DNA of 64,000 nt, taken from positions 3,704,501 to 3,768,500 of the forward strand of contig JAJFZO010000256.1 in assembly GCA_021397835.1 (NCBI GenBank). The letters run 5' to 3'. Positions 1-13,272 of the stretch are shown piece after piece (within the stretch, counting starts at the first letter, position 1; each line of letters begins with the position of its first letter). Origin of the DNA: Moringa oleifera. Its lineage: Eukaryota; Streptophyta; Magnoliopsida; Brassicales; Moringaceae. The notes under the pieces were generated by a model. It saw only the letters and a program-made list of their open reading frames with translations. It was not told the DNA's origin and made no database searches. Made by a program: the position numbers and the translations under genes.

Positions 1-556
1 GACCAATTAGGTAATTTTTGAAACAAAATAAGAAATTTAATTAAAAATTATAATAATCTTTCCACTTATATTGACGAACAGCCACAGCTGACTTATTAGT
101 TTTTGTTTTTTTTTAATTTTCAGATTATTTACCACCAGTAGTAAATATATTTTATTATTTAATTTTCTCAGTTAGGCCCAAAATGGTAAAATCACTTGAT
201 TAATACAACAGCGCTCTTTCTCTTTCTAAATCACTGATTTGTGTGTGTGTGTACATATATATGTATATATATGATCGCTACTTTTTCTCTCTTGAAATTC
301 ATCGGCCAACAAACAGCCTCTTTCTCTCTCTCTCTCTCTCTGTCTATAAGTCACCCTCAGCCCATTTTCCCACTATTGCTCTCCGCTTCCCAGTGATCCC
401 TCTGTCTTTCCTCCTTTCTCTCTCTCTCTCTCTATGAGGAAAGCTGACTCTCACTCTCCACTCTCCGTTTGCTGCACTCTCTGAAAGCAGAAACTTATCT
501 GGGTATCTCTCTCTGTTTGTCGTTTTTGGTTATCAGTTTTAAGTTTTCCTTTTGAG
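1..556. promoter_or_regulatory. Upstream region and pyrimidine-rich 5' leader of the DUF620 gene
   Basis: The first 240 bases are AT-rich and show no coding signal. From about 200 to 540 the sequence becomes strongly CT-rich, with CT microsatellite tracts near 320-342 and 415-434 and a short GT run near 240-251. Such CT-rich tracts are common in plant 5' leaders, so this is probably core promoter plus 5' UTR of the gene starting at 557. No clear TATA box could be assigned. Confidence 0.5.
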
Positions 557-3002
557 ATGGAGAGAAAACAGGGGTTCTTCTCAGCTCTGAAAGAGGAGGT
601 AGTGCGTGGGTTGTCGCCGTCACGCTCTCGGGCTAACAGCCCGGCCCGAACTGGGTCGCCCATGTCGGCCTTGCTCCGGAGGAAAAAGCACAGTAGCGGT
701 AGCAGCAGCGGGAACAATTATAACTACAACTACTACGTCGCGCAGCCGGAGCCGTTGATCGGAAGATCCGGGAGCCTGAGGCCGGTGGGAGAGGCGTTGG
801 CGCCATTGATGGAGGGTCCGGATCCGGACGGAGGTGAAGTTGGGGATTCCAAGCGAAGCGGGTCGGCCCTAGGCCAGTGGGTCAAGGGCCAGCTCTCGCG
901 TGCTCCCTCCGTGACCGCGATTGCTTGCAAAAGGTCTGATCTGAGGCTGTTGCTCGGGGTCATGGGCGCACCTCTCGCTCCTGTACATGTCAGCACCACT
1001 GACCCATTGCCTCACCTGAGCATCAAGGACACTCCCATCGTCAGTCTCCGTCCTTCTTCCCAGCACTCTTTCTATATATATGTCCTATATGCGCATGGGG
1101 TTTCATTTCTTCTGGTTTTACTTATTCCAAGAGTATTCCATTTTCTTTTTCAAAATTTTGGCCTCATATTGCGACCATTCAAGGAGAAGGTTGGCTTTAG
1201 TTACTGATGGAATTCACTTACTCGGTCTCCCTGGTCTTTGTGAGGAGTTTTTAAATGCTTTTTTAAATTTCATTTTTGTTTGGTTAGTACATCTTGAGTG
1301 GAGTGTAGATTTCAGTTCCTTTTGATTAACCAAAACTAGTAGCCTATGATCTTGTTTTTGTTTTGTCAAGAAAAATGGCTTCATGTTATTGTTTATGGAA
1401 ATCGGGTTTAACTTGTTTCTTAAGATATTTGTTAGTTTGGATTTGCCTAATATTCTAACTTTGTTTATCTTCTCAGTAATTTTTTTTTTGTTTAATACTG
1501 TGTTTTTCAAGTTTCATATAGATCGAGAGTTGTTTATTCTATTCTAATTTTTCTTTTTAATTTTACTGTATATTTGGTTTTTGAGTTCGATGGATAGCTC
1601 TGTTCCACATGCCAAACGAATGTCACTAGAACGGACGTATAAGTTTCATTTGGTTCAACTGAGGAGAAATCTTTAGATTTACTGTTTCTACCTGGTGCCC
1701 TGATTCTGGGCAACCAAACAGGGTGTGTGCTCTAGAAAAGATGAAGACTACTGGTTACATTCTAGCTTTAAAATGAGCTGTTGATAGCTGTAGAATTGAT
1801 GAAGTTTCTGATTGGTTTTCCTATTGGTTTTCTCTTTATTTGAAACTCATCATTCCCACTTTATTAGTATAAACCAGCCTAATTTCCTCCCAGAGTTACT
1901 TACTGTCTTCTACTGTTCCCATTTGTAGGAAACTTCCTCAGCTCAGTACATATTGCAGCAGTATACAGCAGCTTCTGGTGGCCAGAAACTGCAGAACTCT
2001 ATTCGAAATGCATATGCCATGGGGAAGCTGAAAATGGTTGCTTCAGAGTTTGAAACTGCCACTAGGACTGTCAAAAATAGGAATGCCTCTAGAGCTGCAG
2101 AATCAGGTGGGTTTGTTCTCTGGCAAATGAACCCAGACATGTGGTATGTTGAGCTTGCGGTAGGTGGCAGTAAGGTTCATGCTGGATGCAACGGCAAGCT
2201 TGTCTGGAGGCACACACCTTGGCTTGGTGCCCACACCGCAAAAGGACCTGTTAGACCCCTTCGTCGTGCTCTTCAGGTTAAATTGCTTGTCCCTATCTCA
2301 GCTGTGGTTATTTGATCATAATCTGATCATCCCTTCATTTTCTGATCTGGGCCTTTGGGTTTGATTGTTCTATTTCAGGGTCTAGATCCAAGAACAACAG
2401 CTAACATGTTTGCAAATGCAAGGTGCATAGGTGAGAAAAAGATTAGTGGTGAGGATTGCTTCATTCTGAAGCTGTGTGCTGATCCTCAAACACTGAAAGC
2501 AAGGAGTGAAGGCCCTGCTGAGATCATAAGGCATGTCTTGTTCGGATACTTCAGCCAAAAGACTGGACTTCTTGTGCACATGGAGGATTCACATCTGACT
2601 CGAATTCAGTCTAATGGTGGTGATGCAGTTTACTGGGAAACAACGATCAACTCATTCCTTGATGATTATAGACCTGTTGAAGGGATCATGATTGCACATT
2701 CAGGGCGTTCTGTTGTGACCCTTTTCAGATTTGGGGAGGTGGCAATGAGTCATACCAAGACAAAGATGGAAGAAGCCTGGACTATTGAAGAGGTTGCATT
2801 TAACATTCCGGGCCTTTCAGTAGACTGTTTTATTCCACCAGCTGACTTAAAATCAGGGTCCATAAGTGAAGCCTGTGAGCTCCCTCAGGATGAAAGGGGA
2901 AACAGTGCAATTGTATTGGCTGCACATAGGGCTAAAGTTGTTGCATTGGAGAAGGGGCATGATGGTAGCACTGATAACATGATGTGGAAGATGGAAGTTT
3001 GA
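557..3002 (+). CDS. DUF620 family protein, 484 aa, three exons
   Basis: Plant-specific protein of the DUF620 family, whose biochemical function I do not know. Exons are 557-1039, 1929-2276 and 2379-3002, all joined in phase 0 with GT/AG borders (donors GTCAGT and GTTAAA). They give 161, 116 and 207 codons. The first exon begins MERKQGFFSALKEEV and has a Ser/Arg/Pro-rich low-complexity stretch. The conserved DUF620 region starts around LGVMGAPLAPVHVS and continues through ETSSAQYILQQYTAASGG in exon 2 and NMFANARCIGEKKISG in exon 3. The start at 557 is the first ATG after the CT-rich leader and matches the usual family N-terminus. Length is normal for the family. The first intron is long (about 890 bp). 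Family assignment is firm; cellular role is not inferred. Confidence 0.93.
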
Positions 3003-4700
3003 CCAATGGTATCAAATAGGACAATTGTCTATACTGGTAGCTCAGTTGATCGACTAACCCATCAGAAGTTGCAGAGTAGGAGTCAAGTTAGATTTTTGAC
3101 ATCGGGGTATGCCTCTATGAATCTGTAAATAGAGCATAATCATTCACATGGCCCAACTTGGCCTGATGAATTTTTATTCCTATTGCAGAATCCAACTGTG
3201 GTGTTGGAGCTCAGTGTTCCAATTAGGGATGGAGCAAAAGGAGGTTAATTTTTCTTTACCTTCCATGTTTTGAGGGGGGTGGTAAAGTTGTGGTATAGCA
3301 GAATCATTAACCTTTTATGATTCTACTAATTGTCCTGTTTTAGTTAATGTGGTAGTAGCAGTAAAAAGGGAACTGCTGCTAGTGGGCATGAGTTTGTCAC
3401 TAATGTCTGATTTGTTAATTTTACTCTTAATGATTATGCTACTTTTGGTGTGGTTATTTGATTTACAAGTTGTTTTGGGTTTTGGGTAGGTGAAGGAGCT
3501 TAGTGAAAGAAAGCAGGATAAATGAGGAGATAAAATGCTTTTGCCACTGACCTACTGCTGTCATGGGAAATCTGTCTTTGAGGTATACAGCAATGGGTCA
3601 GTGCTATTGAAGAAAAGGATGTGAAGCAAGCAAATGTCCATTAGATATTGAATGCTCATGAATATGGAGATCAGTATCTTTGATCATTTTGTTTGGTCGT
3701 TGAGAATTGTACATTTTGACCTTCTTAGATGCTTAGACCCTCTTGCAATGAGTGGAGATGCTCAGGCACAGCAAGCATAACTACTCTCCACTTTTTTACA
3801 TTTTGAATGTCCATTTGTATTTGCTTGCTCCCATCTTGTCTCACATTTTATGAATAGTAATTTTGACATGAGTTGGACCCCTTACTCCCTGGCGAGTCGA
3901 ATTATCTTTTTGAACACAGGACTTAATGTGCTCTTCCAGTCCCAGTGTCCATGTGTGACTTATCTTAACAAGGTGCTTGAAAGTTCAGCAGCAGAGCTGC
4001 TTTTGGACCTTTTTCTTCATTGTGCCCTTAGTGGACTAAGGAGTCTTCCTGGTGGGGTCTCTTAATATTTTAAGCACGGAACCATTGTCTGCCTGTAGGA
4101 CCCCTAGCCCATGAGCATAAGCCGATGTGGGGTTAGGTTGGAACTGTGGTTTGCATCGTTTAGGGCAAAGCTTTTGTGTCTGTAAATATATATATATATA
4201 TATATCATTACAGGCTTACAGCTAGGCATGGTGTAAAAGTGCCCCCAGCCCCATGTGATTACCTCATCTTCTTTACTTTCTCCTCATTGACTGCTTTGTG
4301 TTTTTCTTTTTTTTTTGACAGAGATTGTCTTTCACTCCTTCACACACTTCACCCACTTTTTTTTTTTTTTTTTTTGGGTGTTTCCAATTTCCTCTGATTC
4401 CTTCTTTCCTCTTTCTGTTAAGGTAAATTCCTTCATCTCATTTACTTATTCTATGCAATATCTGATCTGTGAGGGAAGGTTCCAGTTCCACCCCATGATG
4501 ATGTCCCTTATGTAGGGTAAGTGCCCAGTTGATTAGGACTGCCCATGTTTGTCTCTTTTGGGTCTCCTGCTTGGTACATGTGCATAGTCCACACATGCAA
4601 TCAACTATTTTGTACCAATATTTAATATGCCTGCATGATTTGTTAACTTTCATACATGATCTTGCATTCAAAGTTTCTTATATTGAGTAAATGTGGAAAC
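3003..4700. other. 3' flank of the DUF620 gene
   Basis: No independent gene is supported. The first several hundred bases are probably 3' UTR. A possible 3' splice site near 3188 is followed by a 19-codon open stretch ending in TAA at about 3247, which could be a spliced 3' UTR exon. An AT dinucleotide tract lies at about 4186-4206. A long T-run ending in GGG lies near 4357-4378. Confidence 0.4.
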
Positions 4701-5999
4701 CAACCTACCCTAAAACCCATGTGTCCTTTCATCTAAGGCCATTTGGCACCCCATTGTCTACGATTTGGATCAGGCTTGTTTGATAATCCAAACTATATTG
4801 AAATTTTAAAAATAAACATTTAAAGAACAACAGTTAATTTTTTAATTTATTTTCATATTAATATAATAAATTATAAACGATTGTATAAATCATCTGATCT
4901 GAATTGTCTATTAATTATGATCTTCAAGAGAGCGGTATAATTCCTTAATTTTTGTGAAATTTGTTGTCCATATATTTTACATTCCCACTGTTACTTACCA
5001 AACCAAACTCTATCTTAAAATAATAAAAAAGATAAGATTAGCAACTATGAATCTTGCTTTTATGAATTGTAGTTGGATCAACCAATTTCAATGTCATGTT
5101 TTGTGCGTAATTGCGAGATCAAATGTTGTATCACAGTAGTTAAAAAAAAAAAACAAAGGAGTTTTGTATGAAAGTTTAATATATAAAAAAATTAACTTTT
5201 TGAATTTAAATTAATTAAAAATTAAAATCTTGTTAAATAAATTAAACTAAATTTTGGAATAATGTCTTTAAAAATTTTAAACAAATTGATTTTTTTTAAA
5301 AAAAATTAAATTTTAAGTTGAATGAATCTAAAAGGATCAAAATGTTCCACGGGAATGTATTCAGCTTTTTTTAAAAAATAATTATATACGATAATTTAAT
5401 AAAATAATTAATTAATTTTTTGTTAATATAAAAATTATTTAAATTTTTTATATTAAAAAAAACTCATATGAACAAAGAATTTTAATCCTAAAAATATGTG
5501 CAAAACTCTTGGAGGGCGACCCAAAACTACCCTCTTTAATGTGAAGTTCCAAAGTCCTATTCCCTAAATTAAGACAAAACTTTGGCTGTCATGTAATAAT
5601 GTAGTTAAGATCTTGAAGCCTTAATTAACTCATTGATGTGTCAAGAAATTATTTGTTGTGGCCCTTCCATACATTTCCCATAGGCTATAATCAATTCCTA
5701 GGAAAGGAAAATTATGGTTGCTAGGTCTACAGTTTTGCATTAAATTCTTTATCTTTCTCTTTTTAATTTTTCTTTTAAATAAGAAAGACATTTGCTTATT
5801 TGTCAAAACATTTTTGATATGGGTGATGTCATATTTTTTATTAAAAATATTATACTTTCTAGAAAATAAAGCACAATTTGTATAAAAATAAAAATTATAT
5901 AAATTTTTCATGTTTATTCCTTATTACCAAACAAAGTTCAATGTTAAAAAAAAATTACTAATCAAAATTTAATTTATTAATTTTGATTAAATTGTATCC

Positions 6000-6430
6000 T
6001 CATAAAAAATTAAAAAATCATGACATTTAAATTGAGAATTTTATACAAAAAAATTTATGTGAATTTTTTTTTTGCAAATGTTAAAAAAATTCAATATATG
6101 GTTATAAAAAAGTTTTAAAATTTTTTGATTATAAAAATATTTTTTAAAAAATTTATTTTATCAAAATTATGAAAAAAATCATAAAAAAAATTTTGAATTA
6201 AAATTTATTCAAATTAGATGGATCTGAAATGAAGTAAAAATTCATTTGAGTCATTTTTGTAACATTTTAATAGTAAATATTTTTAGTTTTTTATAATTTT
6301 ATGTTAAAATTTAATTTAGATTAAATTGATAAATCAAAATTTAATTTATTTATTTTTAAATATAAAAATTAATTAATAATATAAATAAAATATCAAAATT
6401 TTATGTAATATTTATTTATTTTTATAAAAT
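6000..6430 (-). mobile_element. Partial copy of a dispersed AT-rich inverted-repeat element
   Basis: The stretch 6240-6410 carries the terminal segment shared with the elements at 10.5, 12.2 and 36 kb (a TTGATAAATCAAAATTTAAT-like block followed by a variant of ATATCAAAATTTTATRTAAT). The interior has the reverse complement of the shared core containing a TCATTTGAGTCATTTTT-like phrase. No matching opposite end was found, so this copy looks truncated. Boundaries are approximate. Confidence 0.4.
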
Positions 6431-9400
6431 ACTAATTAAATTTAGAAATGTATTTATAATTATATGAAAGAATCATATTTTATCTTAAACACTGGCTGGC
6501 CATAAATCAATTAGATTTCAAGATCCAGCTTACGAGAACAATGCTTAGATCTATTCAATACATGGGTGTGTTGTTCTATGTGCACACGTGCACTTATATT
6601 ATTATTATTATTATTTAAAATCGAAGTAATTATCTTAATTTTTTAAATAACTTTTTAAAGTATCATAAAAATTAAGATTTTTTATTGAAAGTTGACATTA
6701 ATAATTTAATATAATAAATAACTAATATTTCGTATTAATTTATTTACATTAATATAATGATGAATTATGAGTTTTTTTAATTTTCTCTTCATAAAACTTA
6801 ACAAAAATCATATTCATAGAAAATTAAAATTTGTATATTATGTTAATAATAAATTATAAAAATATTATTTTATTTTTATTCAAAAAATTCAACTCGATTT
6901 CAAATAAATAAAAAGTTTTTTTATAAAATTTCACATAAAAGATGAACAAATATACAATTTTTTTTTTTTGGAAAAAGAGTTTCAATGTTAAAAACAAAAA
7001 TCCAATATAAAATCTTAATTCCTTAATATATTTTAATTTTATTTAATTATTTTCAATAAATATAATACAGAACTCAAGAATCGGTTTATGGGATTGTGTT
7101 GACTGTCTGGGAAGAAGGGATCCATTGAGTTTTATGTAAACTAAAGGATCATTGAATTCCATTTGTTTAATATTGAACCCATCTTCCTTCCTTCTTCCTA
7201 AGATGACTTTTTGGATTCTGCCCTCTAATTTTACTTTGATTTCAAATTTTTTCAAAGATACCCATTTCTTTTTTCTTTTTGACTTATAGACAAACACGTT
7301 TATTTAAAATTATTTAAAGAAATCTAATTTTTAAAAATATTTATACTAATTTAAATATAAGAATTTTTTTATTAAATTATTATATATCACAATTTTCTAA
7401 AAACTTCAACACACATAAGAGGATTATGACCCCATTCCAAATAAAAGATATCAAAATTTTTTATTGATTTAAGTTGCGTTGATTTTTTTAGTAAAAATAA
7501 AAAGTCGTTTTTAAATATAAGGTGTTAATAATAAAAAAAGCAAATAAAATAAATTTAATATATTTTATGTCATTAAAAAATTTGATTTTATTTATAGTTA
7601 AGTTAATGCAAGTATATCAATGGTCATTAATTGAATAAATAATTATGTATGATTGAATGCTCATCGACCCAATTCTTTTTTTTTTCAAAGAAACAAATGA
7701 GGATGAAAAATACTCAATTAAGCTTAAACGGGACTAAATTAATTTGGGTTGATTGATTAATCTAAAAATGGAACCAAATTAATTGGGTGAATTAAGTAAT
7801 GGGTTGATTGACTAAGTACCATATGGAAACAATAAACTTAAAATTAATAGAAAATTAAGGCCTTTTTTTCCTCTAAACAATTAGGGATTGGAATCAAGAA
7901 ATGTCATAATTTATAGTGCACATGGGGAATGAGCTTCTAGATTCTTGGATTTTGCTTTGACTTTGTGACCCCCATTTGTCTGCCTTAATAAATACCCACA
8001 AAAAAAAAAAAAAACACATACCACACTTTTAGGAAGTGTTCTAAATTGCTTAACATGTTGTGCACTTCAAATATCAATTCACACCGACATATACATAATA
8101 AATAAATAAATTATTTTTTATTTATTTTAAATGATTAAAATTTTTTACTAATTTAAATTGTATTAAATTTATAAAAAATTTATGGTCCATCGTAATTTCA
8201 TAAAATAAATGATTAAATTTTGTATTTATTTTTTATATTAATATGTAAAATTATAAAAATATTTTAATACCTACTTATTAAAATAAATAAGGTGCCGAAG
8301 AAGTAGATATAGGTGTAATAAATTTATAGACTTATAATGTCAAAAATCATGGATTCCAAGAAGTGTCGGCAAAGGAACCTTACCCTTTGGTCCGGTCCGG
8401 TCCCTTGTGCAATAAATCGATACATACTTATTATAGTGTGGCATATTAATGGTATGGAAGGGATACCCATATATTTATGAATGAATTATTTATTTATTTA
8501 TGGTAATGTGGTAGTAGCCATGCCATAAAGGAAGAGTACCCAAGTGGGGAAGGATAAATTCCATGGTCTGTCATTTTATGTTTATGTGTGCATCATGCAT
8601 GTCATGTCAGCATGTGGGTGTTATAAATATAAATGCTTAATTTATGCTTTTGGGTATGTCACTGATTATCTTCTCTGTACTTTTGCAGAATCTAAGCTGA
8701 TTTTTGGGTGTAGAACTATTGGATCAGATGGGTTTTGGGCTGTAAATAGATCTGGCTTTTGGGTTTTGCTGTTTTCTTGATCCAATTTGTGAAATTATTT
8801 TTCAAAAATTAAGATAAATATTGAAATAAACTTTTCATTATTTCAATTTAAATATTAATTTTTATTTTTTTAACAGTAAATATCAAAATAAACTCTTAAT
8901 TTTATACATTTTCATTTTAAACCTTGTCTTTTTTAATTTTATCAATACTGTACATTTAAAATTTTAATTTGAACAAAATTTCAATTGGAGATACTTAAAT
9001 CAAAGATTTTATATAACTAATTTTGACTTAAAATTTTATATAAACATAAAATAACGATCAAGGCACAATTACCAAAAAAACTAAATTTTTTAAGTACAAA
9101 AAATATTTTTTTATTAATTTTATAATATTAAAGAAGTTAAAAAAATTATAAAACATGAGTCGTGAATCAAAATTTTTTAAAATTATAAATAAATTTAAAA
9201 TAAAGTGTAAAAATGTGTTTGAGTTATTTCAATAATATAAATATTTTTAATTTTATATGATCCTTTAAGCCACGGTTAAATTAAACCAAATTGAGACTTT
9301 CAAATGTGCAATTGAAAATTTTGAAGGGTAAAGTTTTGGAGTTTTTCTTTTTTTCTATTTGGTATAAGTTTGATATTATTTTTATTTTTTTAAATATTAA

Positions 9401-10454
9401 TTATATTATTAGAATATGTATTTTATTTATAATTTTACATTGAGATTTTAAAAAAATTAAATCTATTTAAAATTTATGTTTATATTAAATTTTTGGTACG
9501 ATAATTATATTCATAATTTTTATTAATATTAACAGTTTTATATACAATACATAATGTGCATTGTAACTTTGACTTATGTAATTATTTTAATATTATTTTT
9601 AAATATAATTAAAATAAATATAATATTTTATTTATATTAAATTTAATAAAATTTAAAATTTAAAATATTTTAAAAATAAAAAATAAATTTATTTATTTTG
9701 ATAATATTCAAAAAATTGCTATAATAATTAAATAAATAAAAATTACATATATATTATAAATATGCATAAAATTTTTAATATAAAAAAATATAAATAAAAA
9801 ATTCTTTTAAAAAAAACATAACAAATTAATTGAAAAACACAAATCATACATAAGTTATTTGATATTTACTCTGATTATATTGAATCAAATTTAGGACTTC
9901 GAACTATAAATTGATACAATTTATGAAAACTTTACCGTGAGATATTAAAATTTTGTGCGCATTTTAGTCCTTTCTAGATTTATAGATCGGACTAGAGGAT
10001 AATCAATAAGCTCCTTCCATTCGATTAGAAATTTAGTAATCCTGATTTAGTTTAGATAAAACCAGCGACACATTTTTCAATTTGAGAATTATTTTCAGTT
10101 TCAATTTGATGAAAAATAATATATACATATATTTAAATATTAATTTTATTACCATCAAAATGGAGTAATTAAAAAAAAAGAAATAAATGAGAGGTAAGAA
10201 GGTGAAAAAAAAAAAAAAAGTGGGTAAGGGTAATTGTCATGAGGAAGAGGACAACTCATGAACTCTCCCTTTCATGTGAAAGGCACAAAACATGAGCAGT
10301 GCCTTTCCTCTGAATTTCTGTCTATATTTCGTCCATCATCGTTCATGATTGATGGGCTAATATATAAATATATATATATATATATATATGTTGCATGTTA
10401 AATTAAGATTATTTTATTTTATTTTTAAATTTTATAATAATTTAAATTATTTAA

Positions 10455-10985
10455 GTATTTTTAAATAAAAATTATATAAAATCTTGATATTTATTTTATA
10501 TTATCAATCAAATCATCATATTTAATAAGTGATAAATCTTTGTTATTGGATTCAAATTAAACTTTAATTTAAATAATTATAAAAAATTAATAATATTTTT
10601 ATTATTAAAATATCTAAAAATGATTCAAATGAAATTTTTACTATCTTTTAAGTCTATTTTTTCAATTTAAATAATTTTTTATGTAATATTTATTTTTATA
10701 ATTTTAACTTTACAAATTTTAAAAAATACATTTGTAGTACTTAAAAATTTTAAAATTTTTTTATGATAGTAATTTGAATATTTTTTTACATATGTAAAAA
10801 ATTACAAATTAAAATTCTTTATATAAATTTTTAATTTGAATATGCCTAATTTTTATATTTTTTAACAAAATTTAATTTAGTTCAAACTGATAAATCAACA
10901 TTCGATTTGTTATTTTTTAAATATAAAAATTTAATTAATGATATTAAATAAATATCAAAATTTTATAATTTTTTATTTTTATTAT
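10455..10985 (+). mobile_element. Candidate AT-rich MITE with long terminal inverted repeats (copy A)
   Basis: The left end (about 10470-10540, reading CTTGATATTTATTTTATATT then ATCAATCAAATCATC) is an imperfect reverse complement of the right end (about 10880-10975, reading CTGATAAATCAACATTCG and later TATCAAAATTTTATAA). The interior has no coding capacity. Related sequence with the same order of internal phrases occurs several times in the window. This fits a non-autonomous, foldback or MITE-like element, but target-site duplications could not be fixed in such AT-rich sequence. Confidence 0.5.
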
Positions 10986-11799
10986 ATAAAAAAACAAATT
11001 AAGCTATTATCATATTAAGCTGCAGAAAACCTCCATCAGCCCGTTAATGTCTTAAATGGGCCACCATGTCATACATCTTCAAACCCACAAATGGGCTGTG
11101 AATAATAAAGAACTCTTTTGGACAATGTGAACCAACACTCATGGGGGACTTGAGGCCCATACACATCAATGATTTAATAAAATATTTTTTTAAAATTTTG
11201 ATTTTAAAAAAATATATAAAAAAACTACATCGACTAATAGTAAATATTTTTTAAATATAATCAATTGTTAATTTTGAAAAAGTCATCATTTAATTTTCAA
11301 AATCACATCGTTTCAAAAATCGTTTCACTAATCAACACATAAAAATTTATTTGTTCTCATATTTATGAATTTATTTTAAATATATGACAATTTAAATATC
11401 ATGAATGAATTTATAGATAATAATATTTATAGGGTAAATATAGAAAAATATAAATCGTACCCACTCTTTATTGGATTAATCAATTTTACATATAATTTGC
11501 CAATATGATTTAAATTTGATTTTAATATAAAAGATTATAAATAATTAATATTTTTTATATCTTAAAATGACTCGAATAAATTTATACTATAATTCCAATT
11601 GGTATAATCATAGCTATTTTTTAATGAAATTTATGGATTTTTTATAATATAAAATTTTTTAAAAAATTAGTATTCAAAATTTTTTTATAAAAATTATTTT
11701 AAATCATGAATTTTACTTTATTTTTTAATTAAACTTAATTTTTAAAACATCTCATAAAAAATTATAATTTATCAATTTAAATCAAATGAAATCATACTA

Positions 11800-12240
11800 A
11801 AAATTTATAAATTAAAGACATTCAAATTAGAGATACTTTATAACGAATTTTAATTTGAAATTTTTACACATATAAAAAAATTCAAACTAAAATTTCAAAA
11901 AAAGACAATTAAAAATATATTTTTAAATTTTATACCATAAAAAATTTTAAAAAAATTATAACAAATAGCTTGTTAATAAAAAATTATTTAAATTTGAGAA
12001 ATAAAATCGAAATGAAGTGTAGAATTTATTTGAGTAATTTTTGAGATATTTTAACAATAAAATTATTATTAATTTTTTTAAATATTTAATTTAAATAAAA
12101 TAAATAAATCAAGTTTTGTTTAGATACGTTAAAAAAGTGGAGAGTTTAATTAAAAAATAGAGAAAAATCTAAATTTAAATTGATTATTACTTTATTTTTT
12201 GATAAATATTATATAAAATTTTAATATTAATTTTATGTTA
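11800..12240 (-). mobile_element. Inverted, degenerate copy of the same AT-rich element (copy B)
   Basis: Internal phrases match the reverse complement of copies A and C, for example a GAAGTGTAGAATTTATTTGA-like segment near 12015 that mirrors the TTCAAATAAATTTTTACTTT-like core. The copy abuts copy C, so the two lie head to head. Ends are approximate. Confidence 0.4.
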
Positions 12241-12710
12241 TCAATCAAACTCTCATGTTAAAAAAAATTAAAAAATCACACTTTCATTTATCAACTTGAT
12301 CTAAAATTGACCTTAATTTAAATAATTATAAAAAATTAAAAATATTTTCATCATTGAAATGCTTAAAAAATGATTCAAATAAATTTTTTACTTTATTTTG
12401 AGCTCATACCTTAAATTTAAATAATTTTTGATATAAGATCAATTTTTTTATAAAATTTTAAAAATTTTGTCAATGTAAATTTAAAAACTATATATTTTCA
12501 TTACTCAAAAGATTTTGAAACTTTTTTATCACAATAAGTTGAATATATTTTCACATCTATGAAAATTTTAAGTCAAAATTTATTGTATAATTTTTTATAA
12601 TATTTAATTTAAATTAAATTAATAAATTAAAATTTAATTTATTATTCTATAAATTTAAAAATTTAATTAATAACATAAAATAAATATTAACTTTTATGAG
12701 AGTTTTATCT
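12205..12710 (+). mobile_element. Candidate AT-rich MITE with long terminal inverted repeats (copy C)
   Basis: Same organisation as the 10.5-kb element. The left end has AAAATTTTAATATTAATTTT then TATCAATCAAAC, and the right end (about 12610-12700) has TTAATAAATTAAAATTTAAT and TAACATAAAATAAATATTAA, which are inverted relative to each other. The internal order of phrases is preserved, though point differences are frequent, so the copy is old. There is no ORF. Confidence 0.5.
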
Positions 12711-13272
12711 TTTGTTTTATTATGTTAATTTAAATATTTTTTGTATTTATAAAAAATTTAAAATTAAAATTTTTTATATATAATTTTAATTTAATTTTTT
12801 TAATCAAATATAACTGATTTTCATGAAAACATCAAATATATAATTTATTTAAATTTTAAAATAAAAAGTAAACATATTTTAATTTTTTAACATTTACCTT
12901 ATTTTATATATGACATAAGTTGAACCCATTTCATGTCCATCATTTTAGAGCATGACTTTTAAATCATCAAATGATTTGCTTTCCAACTGGTTTTTCTTTT
13001 CCTATTGGAATTTGACATTGCAACCAACACTTTTAAAAAAGAAAAGAGACAGAAGACCTGCTTTACCAAAGAATGCAGCCCAATGTATTTATAATAATAA
13101 TAATAAAGCTCACGAAATACACCGTACGGACTCCAAAAAAATAATAATAATAACGAAAGTGCCATCAGCAAGATGAGAGAGCTCCAATATGTAATAAAAC
13201 CAGAAAACCAAAAAGCTGCTGATTTGGTAAACTCTCAAGAGAAGAAGAGGAAGAAGAAGAAGGAGACTGTTT

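Larger units (their letters stand above)
4700..13270. other. AT-rich intergenic DNA without recognisable genes
   Basis: About 8.5 kb of very AT-rich sequence. I see no ORF with family resemblance on either strand. It contains dispersed inverted-repeat elements (listed separately), an ATT microsatellite at about 6597-6615, an AT tract at about 10366-10389, and many A or T homopolymers. Small less AT-rich patches (about 8340-8780 and 10985-11165) show no gene I can name. Confidence 0.6.

Noticed and set aside
1080..1510. ORFs on both strands in DUF620 intron 1
   Set aside because: They lie within an intron bounded by good splice sites and show no conserved features.
3030..3080. GGTAGCTCAGTTGATCGACT, reminiscent of a tRNA D-arm
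   Set aside because: No matching acceptor stem, anticodon arm or TTCGA-type T-loop follows at the right distance.
3189..3247. Short open stretch (reading VVLELSVPIRDG) after a splice-like TTGCAG downstream of the DUF620 stop
   Set aside because: It is only about 19 codons and follows a complete, family-length protein; a spliced 3' UTR is the simpler explanation.
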